DNA of 64,000 nucleotides from Rhizopus arrhizus (Eukaryota > Mucoromycota > Mucoromycetes > Mucorales > Rhizopodaceae): contig JAKZZE010000001.1 in assembly GCA_024220505.1 (NCBI GenBank), positions 2,294,001 to 2,358,000 on the forward strand, written 5' to 3'. Shown in pieces: positions 1-12,598 of this stretch. The translations under genes and the position numbers were made by a program. Numbering within the stretch: the stretch's first letter is position 1; every line of letters starts with the position of its first letter. The notes under the pieces are model-generated. The model saw only the letters and a list, made by a program, of their open reading frames with translations, was not told the origin of the DNA and searched no databases.

Positions 1-2244
1 TGTTAACAGGTTTTGCTGCTGCTGCTGCTTTTTTTATGCTCTCTGGAACAGAAGGTGGCTTTTGATTAAGTACAGGTGTTGCTTTGACGGCAGAAGAAGC
101 TGGTTGTTTCTTTCGTTCTTCTTTCAAAGGCTGACCATTTTTTTTGATTGGTTCAGTAACAGCAGGTGGTGTCAATTCTCTCTTTGCTTCCTTCACGACT
201 GCAGCGACCTGAGCAACAGGTTGTTTCTTTAGCTCCTCCTTAACAGCAGCATCAGAAGCAATATTCTGTTTTTTTTGTTCTTCCTTCACAGACACAGCTT
301 GAGCAATCGATTTTATGTTGGGTTGCTCAATAGCTGTCTGAGCAGCCTTTTTCTTCGTCTCGGCCAGCTTCTTAGTAATAATTGTTGCAGCTGGAGTAGA
401 AGATGATTGCTTTTCTTTATTGTTGGTCATAGGTTCTTCTTGCAGGGAAGGAGTAGACGCACCACTGGCATTTCCGTTCTTTTTCTTTTTACTTTTCTTC
501 TTCTTTGCAGATGTTTCGCTTTCAATAGGAGCCACACCAAAAGTCTTGAGTAAATTATTTTGACGCTGCAATGCTACGCTTTCACCCTGAATACGCATAC
601 CCTCCTTGAGCAACAACTTGCCAATCACACCAGCCAACTCTTTTCTTCCTGTCTGAACCCCCTCTTCAAATCGAGAAAGTAAGGCGTATCGTTCTTGTAG
701 CAAGTCCTTGTGTGACTTGACAAAGCGTTGAACTTCTTCCTTAATCGTCACAACCTCCATGACCTCACCCTTCATCATCAGCGGACTCAAACAGACAAGG
801 ACAAAGCGACCAAACAAAGATTCTGGAAAGATGTTTTCTGTGATTTCATAACGGAAATGTTGTCGTATGACATAATAACCACTTTCGACCTTCTTAATCC
901 TCTTTTTAAAGTCCTTGTGATTTAATTTATCAATCCGACTTGATAAGGAAGGACGTGACGATTCACGATAGTATTTCAAGAGCTCCTCTATTTCTTGTTT
1001 GTACTCATCCACACGTTTCTTAAGTTCAGCTGTAATTCTGCTTTCTGAAGACTCAATTCGATTGGGATCTTTCAACTTATTTAAAAGGTTTGCGTGAGTG
1101 GATTCTGATGAGTTTTCCATTGTAGAATTCTTTTTCTCGACTTGATCCAAAGACGACATGTGCTCTTCCATAGCATCCATCATGGATTGAACCATATTTA
1201 ATAAACCCGTGTTCCAGTCACGTATCTCTTGAAAACGTCTAGTCACAAACTCATCCAAGAACTGATCTGCCAGTGCTCCTAAACGATGAAAGTGATCTTG
1301 AACAAGATCATCCAACCTTTTCACTTCCTCATCTGAAGTTTTCTTTTTTCTCCACATTGGCAATTCCTTTGTTGCCCAATGATCGACAAAGGATGTATAT
1401 TTTTGGCTAGCAAAGTATTCATCAATGGTACTCTGGCAACCAGCGCCTATCAACTTGGTACGCGCCTTATCCTGTTCCTCTAAACGTTCTATAAAAACAT
1501 TCATTGGCTTCCAGACGCGTTCTAATGCTGTAGATAATTCATCCAATGCCTTCTTGACCGCGACTTGTTCGTGTTCGGTAAGAATGGCTCTATCAATTTC
1601 GAGATCGGCTGGTGTTTTGGAAGTAGGCTTTCTGTGGTTGCATGTAGGTGATGTATGAGAAATGATAATGTCTCCAGTCATGCTTTTGAGCAAGTGGAAA
1701 CAGTCGGAAGGTAAACAAAGTGCTTGTCGTTCAATGATCAACGGATCCAAAAGTTGTGAAGGATCTTGCTCGTCATCTACAAGAGGAATGGCATCAGGAT
1801 AAGAATTGAGCTCGACAGGTTGAAATAAATCAGGTAAACCCGAATGGGCACTAGGTAAAGTCATCCATTCACGACAAGCCTGCGCAATCATGTTTATTAA
1901 ATTCTCTTGACTAGGTTTGGTAGAAGAAGCGTCCAATAGTTCTTCGAACTTTTTGATTAGAGTGACTGATTTCTCTTTTTGAAAGTATTCTTCTTGTTCT
2001 TCTAGGTTGTCTTCATCATAAATAAGTCTGATTTGATATCTTCCAGCATTAACAAAATAGGATGTTCTCGATTGACGTCCTCTAGAGTCTTTGCATTCCA
2101 GACAAAATGTTTCTTGTAAACAAATTGTGCCCACTCACGACAATACATACTACGAGTTTCGACATCACAAGGTCTAAACCGAGCCAACTCTTTAGAAACT
2201 ATACTCTGTTCGACCCTCAATACCTCAATAGGTGTTTCTGTCAT
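1..2244 (-). CDS. Large helical/coiled-coil protein, 3' end outside window, one apparent frameshift
   Basis: The start codon is at 2244 (MTETPIEVLRVEQ). The first frame stops after 80 codons (2002), but the neighbouring frame is open from about 2057 to the window edge, over 680 codons without a stop. The two join cleanly if one base is missing in the short A/T run at 2054-2057; the continuation then reads NAGRYQIRLIYDEDN. No splice pair of usual length fits here, so I read it as a 1-base indel, from assembly or mutation, in one gene. The middle is charged and predicted helical (for example DEFVTRRFQEIRDWN). The last 150 or so residues in the window are a Lys/Ala/Pro-rich tail with a basic KKKKSKKKK stretch. 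I do not recognise the family. It is divergent from the next gene with only 92 bp between the start codons. Confidence 0.6.
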
Positions 2245-2336
2245 TTTTTAGAAAAAAAAAAAAAAAAAAAACTACCAGCACAAAAAGTGGTGTTTTAATT
2301 TTTTAAAAAACTTTTTTTCTTTTTTCCTATAATGAA
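2245..2336. promoter_or_regulatory. Short shared region between divergent start codons
   Basis: Only 92 bp separate the start codons of two divergent coiled-coil genes, so both promoters and 5' UTRs must lie here or overlap the other gene. It contains an A20 run on the plus strand (about 2251-2270) followed by A/T-rich sequence. Such dA:dT tracts commonly exclude nucleosomes in fungal promoters; that role here is inference. Confidence 0.4.
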
Positions 2337-3540
2337 ATGGACCTGAAAAGAAAATTAGAATTTGATCAGGAAGAAGAGGATGAATGGGAAAGAGAAGTGG
2401 GTCACTTGACAAAGTAAGCTTTTTCACAAAGGAGGAAAGCGAGTACAAGTTATTAATATGCATATAGAAAGCCAGCACATAACCCGTATGCTACACATGT
2501 TGAAGTTTTAGATAAGCAATTCAAAGATTTAATGTAAAAAAAAAAAAAAAAAAAAAAATACTTATGGAAACACATTGAACTAATTCTTAAATATGAAATA
2601 GGCAAATGTCTGAGGATTTGAATATACGCTTACTTGAATTACAAAACAATCTAACCGGCTTTGAACATGAAGAAGATAAAGTGAAAGAAAATATTAGCTC
2701 ATTAAAACACCAAGTAAAGCACCCCATACAAACACAAAAAAAGCGTGCCTTTTATTTATTTATTCGTGAAAATATAGTGTAACACGATGTTAAACGATAT
2801 TTTTGAGACGTTAAAGGAAGAACAAGATGAAGAAACAGGAAAAGAAAAGGAAGAAGAAGAATATTATGAAAAAGATGAAATGTTATCAAATATAGCACAC
2901 GACCTTTTAAAAGACTGGGAGACAGTGCTGTTAAGCATGTATAATATTGACGACATAGATTTGGAAATGGATTCACTCTCTCATTCATTCAAAGTTACAG
3001 AATTTGATATAATTGATTTGACAGCTCAAATAGACGGCTATCAAGCTCGCATAAAAGCATTAAATACAGAAAGAGAAAGTTTAGATGGCTTACCTCAAAC
3101 ATTACCACTATTAACGTAAATAATAGAAGAATAAAGCAGAGTCTATATATACTTATAGATAAATAGATCACATATAAAGAAGCACCAAGAAGAAATAGAT
3201 TCGATTAACAATATGTTGGAAAGACTGGAAAGAGATACGATTAGACCTTGTTTAGTACGTTTAAGTAATTTAAAGATAAATTTGCCATTAGACCAGCTAC
3301 AACAAAAGAAGGACATTTTATTAATGAAAGACATAATAAGTGACTTGGATATGGTAAGTATTATCATCACATTGCACATGTATCTTAACCTCTCGTAAAC
3401 AGTTATACACTCTATCACTTAAACAAAGAGCTTATCAGCAATTGATTTCCTATGTTCATGACCAACCACAACCACAAGAGGATTGCTTGACAGAGCTTAT
3501 TGACATAGTACAACAGTATAACCAAGAAAAGGAGTCATGA
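2337..3540 (+). CDS. Coiled-coil protein of unknown function, six exons
   Basis: The exons read 2337-2413, 2468-2533, 2602-2713, 2778-3115, 3167-3353 and 3403-3540, with consistent phases and GTAAGC/GTAAAA/GTAAAT/GTAAGT donors. They give about 305 residues starting MDLKRKLEFDQEEEDEWERE and ending NQEKES. The protein is acidic, very rich in Glu/Lys/Leu/Gln, and has heptad-like stretches (LNIRLLELQNNLTGFEHEEDKV, read in two parts; ARIKALNTERESL). The middle carries an EKEEEEYYEKDE segment. There is no membrane segment or catalytic motif. The composition resembles spindle, kinetochore or augmin-type coiled-coil subunits, but I cannot assign a family. The gene is convergent with the fumarate reductase gene, with 163 bp between stops. 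Confidence 0.7.
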
Positions 3541-3703
3541 CTTGACATGGCAGTAATTACAAAATATCCAAAGGTCGTTTTCTTTATTCCCAACAGGCCT
3601 GCTAGATACTCGTTTATCTTATATGACTGTGCGTTCAATTACATGTATTTAGAGTTTAGCTTAAATGGCAATAAAAATGGGCGAGACAATTTATTTATTA
3701 TCG

Positions 3704-5300
3704 TTAATTCAAGCTTTGTGCATAAATTGCAGCACTACGACCGGCTGTTCTTCCGAATACAACACATTCTAGAAGGGAATTACCAGCCAAGCGATTACGT
3801 CCATGTACACCTCCAGTAACTTCTCCAGCACCGTACAAACCTTGAATGATTGTCTTGCCATCTTGAGCCAATATAGAGGCATTGACATTCATGTTGAGTC
3901 CACCCATAGTATAATGTACCACAGGCGTGACCAAGGCTACCCAATAGGTGGTTGGCACTAGCAATCGACTAGGGAAAATCTCCTTTCCAAAATGATCAGG
4001 TGTTGCATTATCAATATGAGCATCGTATTCTTTAAATATGCTCTCAATCTCTTCCTTCTCAACGTTCAATACATTCTTTGCCAAATCTTCAATTCCTTCC
4101 ACTCGAGTGAAAAACCCTTTGGAGGCGTAGAAGCCCAATGTGCTCTTCCCAAAGTTTTCAACGGCCTCTTCTGTTAAGACTAGGTAAGCAGCTGGGTATT
4201 TCTTTGGTACTACTTTAAACATCCAACTATTGGGTCGATTGTGAACAGTGTCGGTTTGGCCAAACACTTTCTTTGTTACATGCTCACGAAGATTTAGCTC
4301 ATCTACAAACCTCTTACCATCACCATTGAGCATGATACCTCCATAAGCACGTAGGGCCTCAGGAGCTAGAAATTTTGTAGGTAATGTGGGATTACTAGGA
4401 TCAATGAAACCTGTAGGATGTAATTGAACCTTGTCCTATACAAAAAAAAAAGAATAAGGTGACATTTTTTTTTTTTGATTGATTTTACCATATCCCTTAT
4501 ACCGGCCTTTACTGATAAGCCAAGGCGAATTCCATCTCCGTTTGCCCAAGGACCATTTGTGGTAGCTGTATGAACCAGCTGAGGGGCAAATTCACTCAAG
4601 AGAGTTGCCTTTCCATCAGTTAGATATGTACCTGTTTGGCCACCAAATCCTCCACTGGTCAAAATGACTGCATCTGCTGTGATTTCTTCATCCGACTCTA
4701 GCCGGACACCACAGACTCTCTGTGAAGCATCGGACAGTAAGCCCAAGACGCGTGTTTGGGTCATGACTTGGGTATGTGGCAGGGATGTCAATCGTTTTTT
4801 TAAAGTATCAATCAATTTCCAACCGACAGGTACAGGTCTGCCATTCTCTGGAGGACACCGGTGGGTTCTACCAAAAGAATGGCCACCACATCGAGATACG
4901 AGGGATAGGTCCAGTGTTGGCTTACCAGCATCGAATTCACTTTGATGGATGAGCCAGTCAAGGGAAGATTGACTTTCATCTACCAATTTAATCACAAGTT
5001 CCTCATTGCTTAGACCGTCGCCGGATTTTAGTGTATCTTGTATGAAGGCTTCACGACTATCACCTGTGGTGTTTTCGATAGCATTGATACCAGAGCTGGC
5101 TTTCATAGAATTACCCCTTTTATTTTTGTATATAATTTAGTTTTATCTATCATGATTATCTCATACTTTTCTTACCCAATCTTATCTTCTTTTTCAATTA
5201 AAATAACTCGAGTATTCCCCTGATCGTGTGCTTCTATGGCAGCAGAGAGACCAGCAAGTCCACCGCCAACTACGATTACAGTCTTATTTTGTTGAGTCAT
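3704..5300 (-). CDS. FAD-dependent fumarate reductase (OSM1/FRD1-like)
   Basis: Soluble flavoprotein family that reduces fumarate to succinate and reoxidises FADH2/NADH under low oxygen. Exons: 5176-5300, 4489-5116 and 3704-4435, about 494 residues. The N-terminus carries the dinucleotide-binding signature [14 protein letters not shown] and [18 protein letters not shown] spans the first intron. Later blocks HPTGF, the [14 protein letters not shown] segment and the C-terminal [19 protein letters not shown] complete the FAD/fumarate-binding pattern. The frame stays open upstream to 5378 and would add a hydrophobic leader (MKFLNYFVVIFAFFCFYY). This could be a signal or membrane anchor, since yeast paralogues go to ER or mitochondria. 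I chose the internal Met at 5300 (MTQQNKT) as the conservative start. Confidence 0.9.
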
Positions 5301-5656
5301 TGTTTTTGGCGTAAAGAAGAACCTATAATAAAAACAAAAAAAAGCAAAAATCACCACAAAATAATTTAAAAATTTCATAAAAAAAAAAGAAAAAAAAAAA
5401 TAACACTTATTTCACAAGAAGCATTACGAAAATCGCATGATTTTTTCTCTCTTTTATTTTACCTTTTATTATTTCGTTGATAAATGTAGGATAACCTTGA
5501 TCTTGGTTCTATTAGTTTATTAAATATTTTAATCATTGGATTATTTAAAAGAAAGGTTTTTATGTATGGGGAGGTTTTTTTTCTACTGCGATAAAAAAAA
5601 ATCATGCAATTCTATATTTTTTTGTGTCTCAAAATCTTCTATTCATTCTACTCAAT

Positions 5657-6863
5657 TCACTGAGAAGTTTCTTTCCACATATCTTGCTTATCAATCTGAT
5701 CAACCCAATGTTCATTTAAATTCATCAAGAACTCATCTTTTTCTACCCAAATTTTTCTTAACCAATGGCCCAATTCGGTTTCATTTGTCGGGATATCTTC
5801 AATAGCAAACCTTCTGACGTGAACATGAAACTCATACTCGGGCCATAAAGAGCGCGTATGAACACGAACCATCGATGGTGCCTTGAATACATTATCTTTT
5901 CGGTGACGATAACCAAGTGTCAAATCATAAACGTATTTAATGTGTGAGTTCCTAAATTGGTTGACACATGTAGCAAAACCCTTTATCCTTGGTAAGAGAA
6001 CATTCTGTAGTACTGGATAGCCTCTTTCTCTCGAGAATGCTTGTGATTCTTGAAGTTTCTTGGATGTTGCACGAGATCCTTCTACATAATTGATAATCCA
6101 TGCTGGTGTATTTAGTCTTTTGATCTTGTCAAAGGCAGACACAATCCTTTGTTGATCCTGTGTCCAGTTACGACGGACGTAAATAAATCCTGCCAACTAA
6201 TCAAAAATATTGGTTTTTTAGTTTGTACGCATTGCCTCTAAGAAAACATCACACTTTACCCACATACCCCACCCAAAGAAAGGTAACTTTAAGGACGATT
6301 TAGTCATATATAAAGTATGCATCAAGTCTACTTACCCATTTAAGAGAGTCTTTGATAAAATACTAATATACAGAATGGTTAGAAACTAGATGATTTCTAA
6401 ATTATATACTTACTTTGCAGTTCTTTAACATGTTTCTTCGGTTTGCTAAAGCATGTATTAAATAAACATCTGTCCAGGAAACATGGTTACTGATTACAAG
6501 AGCATTCTCTTCAAAAGGAATCTTATCTCCAGAAAAAGTAATATGCGCTTTTTTACGACGCTTTATACAAAAGAAAATTAACTAAAAAGCTCTCCTTATG
6601 CTTTGTGCGCATTCTACCTCAAATATGTATTGCATGACTTTCCATACAGTGCCAATCAATTCTGAATTAATCTTGACAATCAATGTTTCTGAAAATGGTC
6701 TCAAAATAAGAGATCCTACTTGGATCACATGCAACGTTCCTGTTAAACTATTACTTTTTATATAAGAAAGTAAAAGTATTTTATTCCCCACAAATTACCC
6801 AAATAGAGAAACACTGTAGAATATGGCATTAGTAGCTTCTGATATTTTCCGAATAGCATCCAT
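5657..6863 (-). CDS. PlsC-type lysophospholipid acyltransferase (1-acylglycerol-3-phosphate acyltransferase family)
   Basis: Transfers an acyl group to lysophosphatidate or a related lysolipid in ER or mitochondrial membranes. Six exons (6799-6863, 6618-6747, 6414-6560, 6336-6362, 6260-6286, 5657-6196) encode about 311 residues; two exons are only 27 bp. Acyltransferase motif I is NHVSWTD, motif II is in PFFGWGMWLAGFIYVRRNW (split across exons 5 and 6), and motif III is NYVEGSR. The N-terminal third holds hydrophobic stretches consistent with one or two membrane segments. The FIYVRRNW/EGSR arrangement recalls the LPGAT/AGPAT3-5 and yeast Cst26-like branch. Exact substrate is not determinable here. 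Confidence 0.88.
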
Positions 6864-7917
6864 TTAGTTGGAAAAAGGAAGGGAACAAAGTTAAAAAAAA
6901 GTCCAGAGTTGTTTTTAACAGTCTCACGCTTGACTGCATAAATTGAAAGACTACTGTTTATCCGACAGGACTCAAAAATACTATCAAAAAAAAAAAAACT
7001 TTAGCATATGTACGTTCTAATAACAAGCCAGAACCCATAATCTGGCTTTGTGATTATGAATTTATTATCTTTAGAAGCCCAAGCTAATAAAGCGCTTTGG
7101 TAATCTGGGTCATCATTTTTGAATTTTTTTTTTTTTTTTTCTATACTTGTTAATAGAAGGTCGATTTTGGCAGGATAGCTTTTCTCACTAATAAAGTAGT
7201 ATCGGAAAAGATTAATATCAAGATTATTAATAGTAAAAAGAGAATGAAATATGATGGCAATCTTTCTTTTTCTGTGTAGTGTTAAGAGGAAGAGAAAGAA
7301 ATAAAGCTCAAGATGAAGCCCATCTAAATAGCTTCAATGTCAAAAAAGGAATGCGAGTTAGGCCATTAGTACAGCAAAACAAGGTACATGATCAAATTTA
7401 GGAAAAAAAAGGAAGGGGAGGGGCTTTGATTAAACGGCCTAGAAGCAAGTGTGATGAATGGCTTTAAGAGGCAAATTAACTAATCACACAATGTAACGTA
7501 GTATACCAAACCATTGTATTGTAACCTTCTTTAAATGATACAGCATATTTAGACCTTGGTATTAAATTTATGAGCCGATGCCGCATGTCGGTAGGACAGA
7601 GACGCGCACTTGTACCAATATTTCCGTGGTGATAAGAAGTTAATCTAGTTAATCATTCGACTACAATTGGTAACCCTGGATTTAAATCGTTAAACTGTAT
7701 CTTAAACAAGATTGATAGTGTCAATCAAGATATTCCCAAAAACAGGATAACTTTGATTCAGGGAATATCATCAAATAATCAGGTATGCTGGAACTCGGAT
7801 GGTTTAAATAAAAATGTGATTTTTGTAATAAGTTAAATATTCTTGTGTGTAAAATTTTTATTAAATAAAAGTAAAGAAAAAAGTGGGATAAATTACATTA
7901 AAAATTGCTGAATAAAA
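6864..7917. other. Intergenic, no gene supported
   Basis: About 1.05 kb of AT-rich sequence with A/T homopolymers (around 6986 and 7125-7140). A short stop-free stretch at about 7280-7400 (plus) looks weakly coding, but I could not connect it to other exons. It contains the downstream flank of the purine permease gene and the upstream flank of the acyltransferase gene. Confidence 0.5.
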
Positions 7918-9748
7918 TTACATCTTTTCATTATAGCCTCTGCCATGAATGCTTGTGGTCTCATTAAGACTGTGACCATCAACCATCATTTGCTGAGACA
8001 TTGTTTTTTCAATAGTCGGAGAAACAACCTGAGGCTGTTCTTCGTAAACATCGTCTTCAAATTCATATTCATCCTTGTACCAATCGTATTCTTCTCCCTT
8101 GGCTTTGGCAATCAAGAAACGAATCCAGTTGGGTAAGAAAGGACGAGAGAGAGCGGCAGTCCACCAGTCTTCACGTGTAGAGTAATCGGGTCGAATGTAA
8201 CCTCGGGTTGCCTTGTCAACCAAATAAACAAATCCATTAATGATGATATAAGAAATAATACCACCAATAACACCATAAGCAATAGAATAAGTAAAGGGCA
8301 TGACGGCCAAAGTGATAAAGGCAGGAATGGCATCACCAGGATAATCCCAATTGATGTTACGAACACCAGAAAGCATCATGGAACCTACAACAATAAGAGC
8401 AGGACCAGTAGACCATGGTGGGAAACTGGCAAAAATGGGTGAAAAGAAAATGGAGATGAAGAAACCAAAGGCGATGACGATGGCAGTAATACCAGTACGT
8501 CCACCTTCAGCAATACCAGCGCCAGATTCAACAAAGGCAGTACAGGGTGAGCTACCAAAGCAAGAACCAATAGTGATAGAGATAGCATCACACATGAAAG
8601 CATAGGTAGAATGTTCAAAATCACCAGCTTTGTCAGTAAAGCCACCATAGTTAGCCATAGAGTACATTGTACCAGTGGTATCCATAATATCAACATAAAG
8701 GAAAGTAATCAAAGCAATCCAAATATCCTTTCCGCTCAAATCAAAGTTGAATTTGCCCAAGGTATAATCCATACCGTGGATAGTAACAACCTTCTTAAAG
8801 TAATCAAACATCATGTTACCACTTTCAGTGTAGGGGAAATAGGTAACTTGATTGACACGAGGCCATGCGGTGATGGCAATAAAGAGAATAGACAAAAGGA
8901 TAGCACCACGAACTCTGTACAAGAGTAGGATACTCATGATAATAAGACCGAGAAGACCCATATATGTTGTACCACTAGTCATATGGCCCCATGTACATAC
9001 ACCGTTTTCATCAAGAGCAGCAGCAGGGCAAGCGCCTAAAGTGACAAGGGTCGATTTATCCAACGTAACAAGACCGATACCAGCAGAGCTTTGAAGACCA
9101 ATGAAACATAAATAGAGACCAATACCACAACCCATCGCAATCTTGATACTCATAGGAATAATACGGGCCAGCCACTGACGAATACCAAGAATAGAAAGGA
9201 CCAAGAAGATAAGACCTTCAATAAAAACAGCAGCCAAAGCAGTTTCATAAGAAACTTTACCAGATCCATGGTAACCAACAACAGTGTAAGTAAAATAGGC
9301 ATTGAGACCCATACCAGGAGCCATACCAAGAGGAAGATTAGCAAAAACACCAATCAAGATACTAGAGATCATAGCAACAATAGCAGTACCAATAATTAAA
9401 TCCAATTTAACTTGGTAAACACAAGAAGTATATGCAGAGTCATTATCACAAACAGGATCTGCTTCTGTTCCAGGACAAACGCAAGTTCCACCACTGTCAC
9501 TGATAATTGAAGCATTGACTGAAATGATGTATGCCTATATATTCACATTAAAAATTTTAATCATTTACTGGTATTATGAATGTTTAGATTGTATGTACCA
9601 TGGCGAAGAATGTAGTGAAACCGGCTCTAATTTCTGTTGTGAACTTTGTTCCTTTTCTTTCACGTCTTGCTCCCGAATTATCTAATTGAAAGTATTTTCC
9701 TACTCTTGAATGAGCAACATAATCGTTCAGCCTATCTATCCAACTCAT
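7918..9748 (-). CDS. AzgA-type purine permease (NCS2/AzgA family)
   Basis: Proton symporter for adenine, guanine and hypoxanthine at the plasma membrane. Two exons (9599-9748 and 7918-9534) encode about 588 residues, the usual AzgA length (about 580). The start MSWIDRLNDYVAHSRVGKYF is typical of the family. Also visible are TEIRAGFTTFFAMAYI with the intron between FAM and AYI, the block GMAPGMGLNAYFTY, and IAEGGRTGITA preceding TM10. Twelve or more hydrophobic segments are evident. A hydrophilic loop with a Cys pair (CVCPGTEADPVC) follows TM1, and the C-tail is acidic and cytosolic. The next gene upstream is almost 3 kb away. Confidence 0.92.
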
Positions 9749-12598
9749 TATATATTTATATTAAAAGGGGAAGGGAAAAAGCTTAGAACAAGGAAAAAGT
9801 TGAATAAATTATGATTTATCTTTTTTATATAAGAAAAAAAAAAATCTTGATTCGGGTTTATTGAGTGACAAAGATTGGTTCGCATGAAAAGTCCGATGTT
9901 GTGATAAAGGGTTGGAGTAACCACACAAAATTTTTCTTCAAAAAGAGGCTCTATACTAAATAAAGTACAAAACTGAATTTGTGTAACATATACTGATTCG
10001 GAGTTGTTGTTTGATACAACCGTGCTCGGACAAGACAGTTGTCTTGGCGAATAAAAAAAAAATAAAACAGTCGACAAAATAAAAAAAATAAAAAGTAGTA
10101 GACAAATAGGTTTGGAATGAAATAAAGAAAGCAGAATAAAATAATAATAAAGAGAAGAAAAATAGAATTATTAATAACGATTATATCTTGTGATTCGAAA
10201 AAGATAAAAAAAGGTTTATCTCGGTTGAATTAACAAATTAAAAATACCTTTACTTCTATCAATGTTCTTTCATTTTCATAGTCTCTATATTTTAGATATG
10301 CACTTATCTTTTTATTCAATTTTTCTTATTTTTGTAGCTTACTTTGTGAACTTTATATAAGGTACTACATACAACAAAGCTAATTCTTAAACATTATCAC
10401 CCTATTTATTATAAAAATTTTGTTTGTCTGAAATGATATTCGGGCGGTTAGGATTCGATATAAAAAATCCCTTTTTTTTTTTTCTAATTAAAATAAATCT
10501 CAATACACCTTGATTTATGTTTGAACAATAGTTTGAGGACAATAAAAAGTTTAGTTGAATACTCTTACAATTTCCTTTTCAGAATGCTTTAAATATGTTG
10601 ACTTCTGAAACTCGCGTTCTGCTTGGTACAAAATTTCAAAAGAGGAAAGGAAGAAAATACTGGTTTGCTTTTCTTGAAACAAAAGATTTCTTATTTGTTA
10701 AAAGAAAAAAGCAATCCAACGCTTGAAATTAATTATGCAGCCATTGATCTGTATTTATGCTTTCCAAGCCTGTTTTTTATTTATAATGTATGGTGAATAA
10801 TTTTATGATAATAGTTTGAGAATTACTTTGAATAAACAACAGGGATGCAGGGAGTATTACGTAACGTAGCACGACAAGTGGAATGTCTGTAATCTTGTAA
10901 GATGACTGTAATCGAGTAGTAAACCCAAACAAATTCTTTTGTAAATAAATTGTTACTTTTTCTTTTTTAAATAAAAGCAAAATAATTTCAATATTATATT
11001 TTTTATATATTCAGTGATATTAAATATACTTTTTTTTTTAGAGTAAACCTCAGTTTTCTGTCGTTAATCATCAAAAGCTGTTTAGACTCCTTTTGAAACA
11101 TTTTGCTACACGAACTTTTTTAAATCTGGAGTAGATCAAAGATGACACATTTTTTTTTTTTGTCAATTTTGTTTAATCAAATCTTAAAAACATCAAAGGT
11201 TTTCTTATTTCGTATTCATTTTATTATTCACACACCCATTCATATACCAATTCTGTTTTCATCATTACTGTCCATCTTCTATTCTTTAGATATGTTTTAT
11301 AGATTGATGGTCGGACTTGCGTCCTTTATCAGCTGATGAATAAATTTTTTTTTTTGTTTAAAAAGAGCCAATGTTTCAGAATCAAATTCTATTTTTTATT
11401 ATTTTACACAATAAAGTTTATAATTTAAATAGTACATCAACTAGCTTATTTATTTTTATTATTTTACACAAAAAAAAGGAAGCATCATTTCTTCTTTATT
11501 CTTTTTTTTTTTTTTTGTTATTCTATTGTTATTTCATATTGAAACGGAGAAGCTCAGGATCCATATTTTTGAAAATTTACGTTTTTATCTTGATTTTTGC
11601 GGTTCATTTTTGTGCATTTAATAAGAAATGAGATCTTGTGCAATTTTATTGAGAAACTGAAAACTGACTAGCAGCTTTTAAATATGCCAACATTAATGAT
11701 AGTCACCGTAATTTTTCAAGGATTAATTTAAGAATGAACTAATGAAATTTACGATATATTGTACCTTTTTACTTATTTAATCTTATAACCACTAATCAAT
11801 AGCTTTAGACACATCATCTTTTAACAAATATTTGGTATATGATTACATGGTTGCAGTGAGGTTTTACCATTTATTATTGAGCATTTATTCAGAAAACGTC
11901 TAATAAATTTTACAGAATAGTACCTGTCTAGCAGGCCTTCTGAATGATTTCTTTTGAGGTACATACCAATCTAGAAAAGCATAGTAAAGTGCTTCAAGAA
12001 CGAATACAGACAATCATGAATGAAAATTTGATTGTGTATTGAAAATAAATGACTTTGAGCTTACTTATTATATGCGATGGATTTGAAAAAGTATTAGTTC
12101 TTCTTTGACTTTTACTTCCTAGACAACCTTTAAATATATCTTGAATGGATTGCCTTAAACATTATAAACTTCTGCTATTCCTCTTTTTTTTTTCGCAATA
12201 TAATTAACTATGTCGCAGCCCATTTGAATAGTATCTATTAAGTTTTCTTTAAACAAACTCTAAGCTGTTTTTTTACGAGTCGTAAGGACTTGAATTCAGA
12301 AATTACGATAAAAGTGATTTGAAAGCTTTGTCAATAGCAAAAAGCAATCAAATTCTTTTGCTGTGTTCATCTTGAAGATTGTTACTAATAATAAAGCAAG
12401 TAAAATATATTACAGTTCTGTATCCATTCTTCAACAATTGTATTTTCATCTAATTTGAAAAATGTCGATTAAAGTATAGCTATGAAAAAAAACAAACATA
12501 GTTTACGTCATCAATCTGAGTTATAATAGCTTTGCCTTGCTTTATTGATTTTTTTTTCCAACCCCATTTATACTCTCCATTCTCTGTATACTTACACT
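9749..12598. other. Long AT-rich intergenic region
   Basis: About 2.85 kb with no supported gene. Short open frames (for example on minus at 9748-10077 and plus at 11371-11631) are Phe/Leu/Ile-rich products of T-rich DNA and have no family signal. It carries the promoter of the purine permease (minus) and of the complex I subunit (plus). Several T tracts of 8-14 occur. Confidence 0.5.

Noticed and set aside
2002..2040. An intron joining the two frames of the first gene
   Set aside because: The only GT...AG pair in range is about 37 bases, shorter than any other intron in the window and with a poor donor.
7280..7400. Stop-free coding-like stretch (RNKAQDEAHLNSFNVKK)
   Set aside because: Only about 40 codons; no acceptable upstream start exon or downstream exon could be joined.
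7560..7640. GC-richer stretch examined as a tRNA
   Set aside because: No T-loop consensus or cloverleaf pairing could be found.
9748..10077. 109-residue minus-strand open frame upstream of the purine permease
   Set aside because: Phe/Ser-rich composition from AT-rich DNA, no conserved motif, and it occupies the promoter of the permease.
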